DNA of 64,000 nucleotides from Glandiceps talaboti (lineage: Eukaryota; Hemichordata; Enteropneusta; Spengelidae): positions 17,048,746 to 17,112,745 of the forward strand of contig NC_135555.1 of assembly GCF_964340395.1 (NCBI RefSeq), read 5' to 3'. Of the stretch, positions 26,701 through 34,315 are shown piece after piece (the stretch's first letter is position 1; each line of letters opens with the position of its first letter). The notes under the pieces are model-generated. The model was not told where the DNA came from, did no database searches, and worked only from the letters and a program-made list of their open reading frames with translations. A program made the translations under genes and the position numbers.

Positions 26701-29700
26701 TTAGTACTGCCTGTGGTTTCACACTATGTTGTGACAACACGTGGGCTCGGATTCGATCTTGATCGATGCTGCTGTATTTGCAGTATGGACAGGTGTATAT
26801 CTGTGTTGTAGTTGTACGCATTAATGAAGAACTACCTGAAGCCTCTGAAGAAGAGATTGTTGACTTCTTAGAAGAAGAGTGCTCTGCATGGAGACTTTGT
26901 TGTGCAATTCTCTCAGTTTTCACTTCTTCAGCACCACTTTCAGAGAATGATCTATCTTTCTTTGAAAGATCCAACACTCCTTCATTAATAGGAGAGTCTG
27001 CTTCATCCATATTCACATCAGCCTTTCTTCTCAGATACTCTTCTTCCATCCTGAGATGTTTCATTGAACGGACATGTTGGATGAGGCTAAGCTTGGCTTT
27101 TGATGAGTAGTTGCACATATTACAGTGATAGTACTTGGTTTCAGAATTGATTGTGATTTTGATGTCTTGAAGATGGCGGAATAGCTTTAAACTGGTCTCA
27201 TGACGGTAGTTGGCCACATGAGCTTTCAACTTCTCCACACTGTAAGTATAGTAGTCGCAAGCATTGCACTTCACTTGTGTAGGATTGCTGACATTCATGT
27301 ATTTCAGCCGCCATTCGTTCTGAGGACCACCTTCTTTGATGTGATTGACTAGTTGAAGTTTCTGGATGTGTTTATCTGTCTTGCAGTGAAGTTGAAAATT
27401 TGCCTTCAGTTGAGTACTGTAACTGCAGAGATTGCAACGTATTACATCAGCAATTTGAATCTTCCAAGAGCTGTCAGTAGGTACACTTCTATCTTGATGT
27501 ATATGATCATACAATGTATCCAAGTCATCAGAGATAAATCTGTTGCACACGGAACATTGAAACATTCGCAGTGGTTCATTCTTTGTAGGATCTTCATTGA
27601 CTGGTGGTTGATCATCTCCCATTGTCTCCATCTCCATCATTTCTGGTGTTAACTGGCCGGCAATGGCAGCAGCATACATGGCTTGATCATACGGGTACTC
27701 TACCATCATAGCGTGTGGGTCTAAATGAGACTCGGTAGCAATTGAAATGGGCACCATGTTTTGTGTCATCAAACGGTACATGCTGTCATCATGTTGATAG
27801 TTCCCAAGATTCATCTGCAAATCGTGCTGCATCTGTGTCATGTTGTGTTGAACTGCTAACATGTTATGCATATGTTTTTCACTTGTCATGTGAATCCGTA
27901 GATTCCTTGCAACATTGGTTTCATACTCGCACACATCACATCTCCAGGTAGGCTTTGGTTTTTGTTTGTTGGATGTTGGATCATTCATTTTGGATTGTGT
28001 TAAAATGTGCTCACTACTTGCGGTACTACTAACTGTAGTAGCAGCAACAGCAGCCCCTCCACTCTGTAGCTCTTGGAAGTTGTTAAGATGTTTATCTGAT
28101 TGCATGTGGATGCTCAGGTTACCCTTAGTAGTGGTTGAATAGTTGCAGATTTCACAACGGAAAGGCTTGTATCCACATGTATAGGTTTCGCCTCTAGCTA
28201 GTCTTGGGTGGGGTTGATTGGTTTGACAGTAGCCACACTTTGTTTCACTCTCAGGGTGTTTTTCTTTCATGTGAGCTTCAAGGGTCTGTTGATACTTGTA
28301 GTGCCAGTTACACTTGGGACACTTCAACGTTTTGCACGAGTTACGTGAATGCATCATTGTCATATGACCACCAAGGGACCTTGATGAGCCCAGAACCATA
28401 TCACACTTTGGACATTCAACACTGCTTGAGATTTTACCATCGGCATTGGTGTAGTTGCTGAATACATGATGTGCTTCTTCAGGATGATCATGCTTGCATG
28501 TGCTTGGTCCTCTGTAGTTCAAGTCTTTTTCTTCTTTGGCAGTACTGTCTTCATTAACATAAGTACTGTTGTTACCATCCTCTTCTTCCTTGTGGGATGG
28601 TTCTGGCTGGTTGGATACATCAGCATTTGCTCTGGCTGGCGAGTTGGCGTTGGACACCTCAGGTGCCTGATTTGTAGCACAGCCGTTCTGCTGCTTACCA
28701 GTGTTTAACACTGATGAATTTGGAAAATGTAATGGTGGACTTTCAGCCTTACTTTCTTTACGGGAACTTTGAGTTCCTTTGCTATTATTATCTATGGCAG
28801 CACTATCCAAACTTTCTTCGTCTTCATTAGATGTAGCTGGATTAATCTTGCTTCCTTCAACTGATATGTTTTTGGGGAGATTACGTTGTTTGCTAGTGGC
28901 AGCTTCTACATTATCCTCATGAACATCTGAGGAGGAGTTGTGACCCTGTTCCTTGGTTTTCCCTTCAACAGGAGGACTAGGCCCTCTAAGTTGAGCGGTA
29001 CTTGTTGTAACAAGCGAATTATTAGTACTGACAGCAACAGAAACTGGGTAGATATAACTAACACTTGGTTGAGTGGTACCCAACATTTGTTGATAATATG
29101 CTTGCCCATTTGTGTTATAGTTACTACCACTGGTAGTTTGAGTTTTTATGGGCTGTGGTTCTAGGAAGGATAGCAGTGGTTCTTTTTCTTTTCCAAGTCC
29201 TTGTATGATAGCTGATTGGTTCTTCCTAGACATTATGCTTTTCTCTTTTTCATTCAGGACAAGCTTGTGCTCATTAACTGCATGCCCAACAAAAGATTTG
29301 GCAAAGCCAAATGACAGTTTACAAAGGAAACACATAAGTATTGGTTTAGAGTTCTCAAAGATGAATTCCTTGTTGGACTGTTCATTTTCACCTTCGTCAC
29401 CATCTCCGATCTTTTTGTTATTCTGGGTGCGTACATCATACACACGATAGCTCTGCATGACAGGTGCTGAAGTAATTCCTGGTAAAGTCATGCCGTATTC
29501 ATGGGCCATGTTCATGTTCATGAAAGCTGTAGTACAAGGTATATGAAGAGAATTAACAATCGGTGGCTGTACTGTTAGCTGATTAGACTTGGAGTTAAAT
29601 GGACGACTTGCCCCTTCAAAAACTTCTGGTAGATTGGGTAACAGCTCATCATCAGAATCGCCAACATTGTCAATGAGATAAGCTGACCCATCTGGCTGGT

Positions 29701-30154
29701 AGACAATTTTCCCTTCGAAATTTTCTATATCACTAAGTTCGCCATCGTCGTCATTAATTTCATATGTGAAATTATCATGTTGCTTGGTGGCACCACTTAA
29801 CGATCCAGAACAGCTATGCTCCATGTATTTTTGTAAATTGGTAAATTTTTCCATGCATTCGCCACAGGTGACTCCATCAGTATCAAGAAGAGGATTGTCT
29901 GGTATTATTGGAGTACCATTACAGTTCTTTCTCGATTTGTAATCAGGTGATTTATGGTCAGATTTTTTGCCGTCTGCAACTGAAGAACCTGTAGCTGATG
30001 TTGACTTAGTTCGAGTTGTGATGTCTGGTTCCCTTGGTTGCTGACCTAGCCCATCATCTTCAAAATCATCTACCAAGTCTGACAAGTGGGGAGGGGCTGG
30101 CATCCCTTCCGACTGGTCAATATTAAGACTAAGGACCCCAGAGGTGGTTTCCAT
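20762..30154 (-). CDS. ZFHX3/4-like: Zinc finger homeobox protein (ZFHX3/ZFHX4 class), four homeodomains, single coding exon
   Basis: Nuclear DNA-binding transcription factor of about 3130 aa. In order (residues approximate): finger 96-116; conserved KPILMCFLCKLSFG finger block 272-337; triple finger cluster 582-695 (VECPKCDMVLGSSRSLGGH); finger 735-767; four fingers 863-1044; pairs, triplets and single fingers 1118-1187, 1257-1397, 1515-1643; Gln/Ala-rich 1680-1725; fingers 1745-1768 and about 1830; homeodomain 1 1993-2057 (IKHWFRNTLFKERQR); homeodomain 2 2197-2260 (VVWFQNARQKARK) then two C2H2/C2HC fingers; homeodomain 3 2453-2515 (VQVWFQNTRARERK) plus finger; homeodomain 4 2740-2803 (VQVWFQNARAKDKK) plus finger; aromatic YMPYFFGGMSPYY block; Ser-rich tail. 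The order matches vertebrate ZFHX3/4 as I remember it. The start is the ATG at 30154 (ACCATGG context); upstream in-frame codons lack ATG and contain stops. No intron interrupts it. The C-terminal fingers known in vertebrate ZFHX3/4 are absent. By family, a role in neural patterning is expected (inference). Confidence 0.96.
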   Translation of the reverse strand: METTSGVLSLNIDQSEGMPAPPHLSDLVDDFEDDGLGQQPREPDITTRTKSTSATGSSVADGKKSDHKSPDYKSRKNCNGTPIIPDNPLLDTDGVTCGECMEKFTNLQKYMEHSCSGSLSGATKQHDNFTYEINDDDGELSDIENFEGKIVYQPDGSAYLIDNVGDSDDELLPNLPEVFEGASRPFNSKSNQLTVQPPIVNSLHIPCTTAFMNMNMAHEYGMTLPGITSAPVMQSYRVYDVRTQNNKKIGDGDEGENEQSNKEFIFENSKPILMCFLCKLSFGFAKSFVGHAVNEHKLVLNEKEKSIMSRKNQSAIIQGLGKEKEPLLSFLEPQPIKTQTTSGSNYNTNGQAYYQQMLGTTQPSVSYIYPVSVAVSTNNSLVTTSTAQLRGPSPPVEGKTKEQGHNSSSDVHEDNVEAATSKQRNLPKNISVEGSKINPATSNEDEESLDSAAIDNNSKGTQSSRKESKAESPPLHFPNSSVLNTGKQQNGCATNQAPEVSNANSPARANADVSNQPEPSHKEEEDGNNSTYVNEDSTAKEEKDLNYRGPSTCKHDHPEEAHHVFSNYTNADGKISSSVECPKCDMVLGSSRSLGGHMTMMHSRNSCKTLKCPKCNWHYKYQQTLEAHMKEKHPESETKCGYCQTNQPHPRLARGETYTCGYKPFRCEICNYSTTTKGNLSIHMQSDKHLNNFQELQSGGAAVAATTVSSTASSEHILTQSKMNDPTSNKQKPKPTWRCDVCEYETNVARNLRIHMTSEKHMHNMLAVQHNMTQMQHDLQMNLGNYQHDDSMYRLMTQNMVPISIATESHLDPHAMMVEYPYDQAMYAAAIAGQLTPEMMEMETMGDDQPPVNEDPTKNEPLRMFQCSVCNRFISDDLDTLYDHIHQDRSVPTDSSWKIQIADVIRCNLCSYSTQLKANFQLHCKTDKHIQKLQLVNHIKEGGPQNEWRLKYMNVSNPTQVKCNACDYYTYSVEKLKAHVANYRHETSLKLFRHLQDIKITINSETKYYHCNMCNYSSKAKLSLIQHVRSMKHLRMEEEYLRRKADVNMDEADSPINEGVLDLSKKDRSFSESGAEEVKTERIAQQSLHAEHSSSKKSTISSSEASGSSSLMRTTTTQIYTCPYCKYSSIDQDRIRAHVLSQHSVKPQAVLRCPLCQDMCTNKINLEIHLVQVHSVSRDCIQRLMSTVERNEWMGGSSNPPSASPTSLMSPGISHLQGLDSPTNQTSQSPSSNMFASKVEEPNDANQGSDVESGDQYRCQKCHQVFQNLDGLYKHQNEVCPLKEQETPGGPGFLCWKKGCNQYFKTSAALQMHFKEIHAKRPQLPVSDRHVYKYRCNQCSLAFKTMEKLQIHSQYHMIRAATKCGTCDRSFRSIAALRKHMETSHMETNADMAQYFGMTNNTSGFLGIPTTSTPEAAVAVVNSMGIPVSATTSGIFSQSTGGDSSMQAVTPDVLDEKSQDSMSSDLYSELQEDSNQAMDLSSEQDGDGETNLEEGEVVQDSMHISEETYHDPTRKYKCHRCKVGFTKQSELSNHHKTLQHRRGCRAAYTMDKYLDPNRPYKCETCKESFTQKNILLVHYNSVSHLHKLKRSQNETESSPPDTSPSNDKKPFKCNICKVAYSQGSTLDIHMRSVLHQTRAAKLESAGAFGGLQHIGQQPDASNAYTSTLSQEQKQSVTLQHQLLAAAAAEATQQLAHLQAQQGSDAASAAAANAIASAALTQQLMDPNSLAFFQQQLLSTGMSSGMYTCGRCNSFFMTQEALAQHQTQCGMNDAATAAQFASQQKTYMTYTPRPSYPMMRSFLENYGFDLVQQFNEYAQGLPPNVDPKDKFKCDKCDREFSSVWVFKAHAEQDHKSFFPTDKIQQFSEVYREEYDKLQGERSGVIASNAASPSTPATPTESTATVGQSSATEQAPGTSQMEMLQSTSSAVATGSASAMPPPAVPSPAAPSCTASAMPPPAIPSPSAQIILPSAIPIPLQPMQTISYIDPSAYMQKSPKRARTRITDEQLKILRAHFDINNSPSEDQICEMSEKSGLPHKVIKHWFRNTLFKERQRNKDSPYNFNNPPSTTLPMSSDTQTSATVTTTEKKADTETMISESSVSPVRSEVMGPVITPTTSMAEPASATPETSAIQVSSETPPVTTATTNTTTVASTISETAFVSSAAAIPISSTPSSLIPPHSVSPPLPPTSPACSYSNSSSSKRAGRTRFTDYQIKMLQEFFENNAYPKDDDLEHLSKLLGLSPRVIVVWFQNARQKARKMFENQPPPETDAESGGARYRRTPGLNYQCNKCLLVFQRFFELIKHQKQHCYKDDDCSTTSYAGSSTPTSPNTPTNMQPEPPVSVKSEEKKSESSKSELLSAPQVHYQCDKCDLVFPQFDQWNEHQQVHFMQSFRSYMPQHNPFNMMYMPFDTSMNGLTAEQYFSAFQPTKSEMSSGKRKLSETDDTASETHSTADQDQPRDKRLRTTISPQQLEILYQKYQEDSNPTRRMLDMIARQVGLKKRVVQVWFQNTRARERKGQFRLSAPNHLHKRCPFCRAIFKAKTALEAHIKARHWDQLVNGNALDSLLKQSDAFSYGELGEGTSTAMSPRLYEDFMKTGSTPEDGDNLKVSSLSSPTAKGGDKPSSTRTGSEDCIVISDSQDDDSQDIEDGQKDTGSNGDGMRDDLESMTSSAADTGCSNMDDRAMDVEGESTRDGDSNEGDCDNDSLYYSETMSITQSSEDPNGLSERTGEDSEQRRQARELGKRFRTQMSQVQLKVLKCCFADYRTPTMHECELLGTEIGLPKRVVQVWFQNARAKDKKSKQTYTKHFGLIGSSFEGQDCCKLCDIQYSAKLSIRDHVFTETHIHNVKKHVNGQLEKDTTDSTSSVGQLLQHASPIEAQRAMAASFLPNHQAALLGHGHMGSLQSMQAHAAMSAFLGQVASPTEAETSKKDETTPKKESAESSTSGNSSEDAAALAAAAAAASQASYLPSMSGAEAAYMPYFFGGMSPYYTQAPFVYPLYSPEQAAAFFPYDPSIQMGLQAHLLQAQHMSPHHAAVAGFSPSVGESTKLPYGSSASKESREAMLKSTSTSSTTQETRRSRSEDKHSSSTSHSSRSSATHPNEASTSDHSIPADREAARKPSSSSSTEKSS

Positions 30155-30228
30155 GGTACACTGCTTTATCAGAATCAATTCCTATTGTTCACCTATTCAT
30201 TTCTATCGGCTCTGGACGGGTCTCGGTT
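30155..30228 (-). other. 5' UTR part of the ZFHX coding exon, with splice acceptor
   Basis: On the minus strand a pyrimidine tract (TTCTTTTTTCTCTTCC) is followed by AG at 30230-30229, so the exon begins at 30228. In the coding frame, TAG codons lie between this acceptor and the ATG (for example 30184-30182). The segment is therefore untranslated leader and the gene must have at least one further 5' exon to the right. Confidence 0.75.
30189..30200 (-). promoter_or_regulatory. Minimal upstream ORF (Met-Asn-Arg-stop) in the ZFHX leader
   Basis: ATG AAT AGG TGA lies on the minus strand inside the leader part of the exon, 34 nt before the main ATG, in a GAAATGA context. It could reduce translation of the main frame. 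Conservation is unknown. Confidence 0.35.
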
Positions 30229-30874
30229 CTGGAAGAGAAAAAAGAAGAAGAAATACAGTTTAGAAACTAGAATGATGAATATTTTCCTTCAAATAAAAAC
30301 AAGCATGTATTTGACATTATAATAAATTTTAAATTCAAGAAATTAAATGGAGATGAATACACTATATTATGACTTGGGGACAATTTACTTTGAAAGCAAG
30401 AAGTGGTCCGAATAATAAACTTGGTTCATTTGATACATTTTTAATAAATATTCTTCAAATAGTTTTGGCTTGCTGCTTTTCCACTTCAGTTCAATCACTA
30501 CGTTTTCAATTCAAACTTGAATTGATGATTACAAATGATGAAACTCTCTTTCGAATATCTAATACTAATTTCGTTTTTTGATAATGTTGGGGTGGGAGTG
30601 GTGGTGATAAGCTGGTACACACGTTCTCAAAGATCCCCAACCACCAGAATAATGGTACAAGAATGAGAATTTTACAAGAACCCCCACCCTATCAAGGTTG
30701 TTACAATAAGCAATATCACTGTGATTCAGATTTTAACAATTTTGTGAACACGTCCTACACCAGGATGCAAAATATATTGAGACTCCAACCCTCTCCTATT
30801 TTTGTTGCTGCATATGTGACCACTTCTATACAACTCCTTCAACATATAGCTATAAACAGACAAAGACTATAAAT

Positions 30875-31136
30875 TTTGGATTCGATAGGGAACTTGCAAT
30901 CCAGACTGAGCATACAAAGGACTGTGGGATTATCTGTGGTTATCGTTATACCTAATCTGCAGCTACTGATAAAATAAACCTCCCACAATTGTCAGGGTAA
31001 CTATGAATTGATTATCTGTGGTTACAAACAATGTATCAACATTGTTTATAATACTAACTGATTAGTATTTATTATCACATTTCCAATGATGCAACATTCA
31101 ACATAGCGGGTTTGCAAGTTCCCTATCCCAAATCTT
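30875..31136. mobile_element. About 260-bp inverted-repeat element, MITE-like
   Basis: Perfect 16-bp arms GATAGGGAACTTGCAA at 30884-30899 and its reverse complement at 31112-31127, extended outward by imperfect pairing (GGATTC / CCCAAATC). The interior is AT-rich with two direct copies of GATTATCTGTGGTTA. No coding capacity. It lies about 650 bp upstream of the ZFHX coding exon, inside the inferred intron. Confidence 0.65.
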
Positions 31137-31831
31137 TTTGACTGTGTAGAGGTTTTCACTTGTATATAAGTATTATTTCTCGGATAACAGTCTGAGACAA
31201 AGTTTTGTGTTAAACCTAAAAATTTAAACTGCTTTTAGATGGATAAAGGTTTTTGAACTGAATACAGTGAAATGATACACTTGTTGAGAAGAAAAATCAA
31301 ATTGTCACTTGAGTCACAATGACTCACTCTTAGTATACAAACACTATACAAAAAAAATCACTTCAAAACAACACTATCATATATGGTGCAAATTTCCTCC
31401 TTGCACAAGATTTTAAACAAAAGTGTTACCTCACATAATATTGATGTGAATTTAAGATCATTCTTTTGCCTAAGCATTACCAGCAATTTTTATCCATAAT
31501 ACTCAAAATAGAAACTGGTAAAATTGAAACATTGACACCTGAATGTGGCATCAGTCATTATACCATGACTCAACATGAATAGAACAGATATTATTCAAAC
31601 TATCATTTATGTGATTTGACCCTAGTGTGCTGCCCTCTAATAAAAAAATGAGAATTTATGCTGTGGCTCAACATTTTGAAAATAGGTTTTCTTGTGAGTT
31701 GGCTAATAGCAGGGCAGTGTGCCCTCTTATGATATCCAAATTTTGTTGTTGTTGTCAGTCAAAATGATAAAAACTAGCATTTCTTGTGAGTCGCCATATG
31801 GGAACACCAAATTTTGGCATGTCACTGGAAA

Positions 31832-31858
31832 TTGTGTGTGTGTGTGTGTGTGTGTGTG
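31832..31858 (+). repeat. (TG)n microsatellite
   Basis: About 13 TG units. The flanking 31140-32430 has no recognisable gene or array. Confidence 0.9.
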
Positions 31859-32439
31859 AATTGGCACACTGGATAAGAGACACCTAATTTGGGTTCATCA
31901 CAAAAAATGTTGCATCAGTGGTGTATCAAATGGTTTATGGGGCAAAATGCATAACAAATGTGTATAACAAATGTATAAAACTGTTCGCTCATGTACATGT
32001 AGGTCATGTGACATGAGAAATTCTCAATTTTCAAAAAAAAATTATCATATTCGATAAAGTTGTCTGTTAAAGGCTGTTGAATACCAGTAAAAAACTATCT
32101 ATGTGATATAACAGTGTTCCTTCTTTTAAGCATATTGGATGCACAAAAATAGACTTGCAGGCAACATGCATAATCACATTCATGAAGCAGCCTCAAAAAC
32201 TGGTTAGAATGAAAATGGAGTATTGGGTGGGTACCTTTGTAGGTGAGGTGATTTTTAGGGGGGAGCAGCAGCAGTGTGAATGATGATTTACCCTAGATGT
32301 ATACCCTCAAGTATATACGTTGGCGTGAAACGGTATACAATATAAATATGATCAGCAAAACAATATTGTGTGCAAATTCAAGATTATTTAAACAATATTG
32401 CAAATTCAAGATTATTTTTAGTCATGTTTATGAGGTGGT

Positions 32440-32610
32440 ACAGCTACATGCAAGTATTGCACAATGTGTAAAGCTACACACATTCATTGTACATATACAG
32501 CTTTACATAAGCGTAATACAATGTATACAGCTACACACAAGTATTGTACAATGTATACAGCTACACACAACTACAGTATTGCACAATGTGTATACCTACA
32601 TACAAGTTCT
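32440..32610 (+). repeat. Short degenerate tandem repeat, about 33-bp period
   Basis: Units with AAGTATTG(T/C)ACAATGT and ATACAGCTACACACA are repeated about five times with drift. The open frames through it (32297-32695) are repeat artefacts. Confidence 0.75.
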
Positions 32611-33289
32611 GCTATTCAGTATACTTCATTCATATTTTCATTATTTTTACATTATACTGGAATCGATTCACTATCAAACTTTAAAAAAAATCTGATATCC
32701 ATATATTAACCAAAAGAAAAACAACTACTCCCTTCGACAGTTTCTCTTTGATTTATCAAAAATTACATCTATATTTACGATGATCTATTGAATTTTAAGA
32801 CAGATTACCATCAACATATATTAGTTTTTGTTTCTGCATGACATCATCTGTCATAAAACAGAATACAGGTGATATGTGCTCCTAAATTATAAGTATCATT
32901 AGAACAGAGAATGTAGGAATTCTTCTAAACTTATTCTATGCCACAGCATTTTAGTCCTGTTCACACAGAGGAGATCAATAGCTTTTTAAAAATGTATGAT
33001 TTATTAGGTGTGTACTGTAAATATATCAAATGAAATACAACAAACGCGACAACACCTTTTGTGTGGTCTAACATCTCAAACTCACTTGAACTCCTAATAC
33101 ATTCATTGCATCAGTTTTAACTTCATGTTATGACACAAGGTATTCATTTTTATCACTTTTCTCATCACTGTTACAAACGGTTCTAATACCCTAGTACCAT
33201 CACTATTGATTCTATAGTGCCCCAAAAAAGCGAAAAGAAAATGAAAAACAATGATGCATGCGCTGGGTATAATAACTATAAGGCCAAAA

Positions 33290-33665
33290 AAACTGTTTGG
33301 TTCTGGTAACCCGACCCCACCTAGTTTTTCACTGCTAACTCTAAACTTTTTTTTTTTAGGTTATTCAAATAATATATTGGAAAATTGAACAATTTTGCAG
33401 TCATGACAGTATATTTGATATATTTACAGTGAGATTTGATGACATTATTGTCTTGTGATCAAAACAACACGGCAGAATACAGTGTAGTTCACAATGTCTT
33501 CTGTATATCATACGGAAAAGGTGAATACATTGATGAGAAATTTCTATTGACCTCTACATACAATATAACAACCTGAACCAGACCAAACCAAACAAAAAAA
33601 AATATACAAAAATTCCCTACCTACCCAACCTCTTTTTGAAATTGGGTGTTATTGAAACCACAAAA
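33290..33665 (-). repeat. Dispersed repeat family A, copy 2 (reverse orientation)
   Basis: Reading the minus strand gives the same end sequences as 980-1310: TTTGTGGTTTC...GGTTGGGTAGGTAG at one end and AAAGTTTAGAG...GTGAAAAACTAGG...GGGTTACCA at the other. Middle sequences differ. This supports a dispersed family rather than chance. Confidence 0.55.
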
Positions 33666-33867
33666 TTATTTTCTTTGGCCGAACTATGTTTTTTACCAAT
33701 ATTTTTCACCAGTCATTGAATGAGTCAGTACATATCCATGCTTACTCATGACAATTTAAAGAAAATGTAACAAAAATCGAAAACTGTATAACAAAAATCT
33801 AATCAATGTTACATTAACAATCCAAAGCAGATGTGAAATTTCTTGCTGTAAATGAAGTCACAAAAAA

Positions 33868-34195
33868 TCTGACCTCAGGTCATTGAAGCCCTAGGGGGTC
33901 AATGAGTTTGTGTGGTCAAGTGATATAACAGCCAATGGTTGATTTCAAATTTCAAACAGGTACCTGACCTCATCACGGAAGTTCTAGGTCCATTAGTCTG
34001 TGTGGTCAAGTGATATATAGTCAACTGTTGGTTTCAAATTTCAAACAGGTCCTTGACCTCAGACCTCTGAAGCCCAAAGTTTATGAGTTTGTTTGGTCAA
34101 GTGATATAACAGTCAAAGGTTGGTTTCAAATTTCAAACAAGTCTCTGACAGCAGACCACTGAAACCCTAGGCCTATAAGTTTGTGTTGTGAAATA
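33868..34195 (+). repeat. Tandem repeat, about 90-95-bp period, about 3.4 units
   Basis: Units start near 33871, 33966, 34053 and 34147. Each carries GACCTCA, then AAGCCCTAGG, then GTGGTCAAGTGATATA, then GGTTTCAAATTTCAAACA. Period varies between 87 and 95 bp. Confidence 0.85.
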
Positions 34196-34284
34196 AAAAT
34201 TAAATCAGAAAATGAATTCGTGAAGGAACATAATTGATATTAATACCAACAGTGCTCGATGCAATATTTTGTAGCAGAGCATCA

Positions 34285-34312
<28 letters not shown>
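34285..34312 (+). repeat. (CTGT)n microsatellite
   Basis: Seven units, just downstream of the 90-95-bp tandem repeat. Confidence 0.93.

Positions 34313-34315
<3 letters not shown>

Noticed and set aside
21067-29450. Many 60-160-codon frames on both strands within the ZFHX exon
   Set aside because: They are shadows of the ZFHX frame and show no independent protein character.
20762-30178. Start of the ZFHX protein at 30178
   Set aside because: The codon at 30178 is TTG. The first ATG in frame is at 30154 in a good Kozak context, and TAG lies in frame just upstream.
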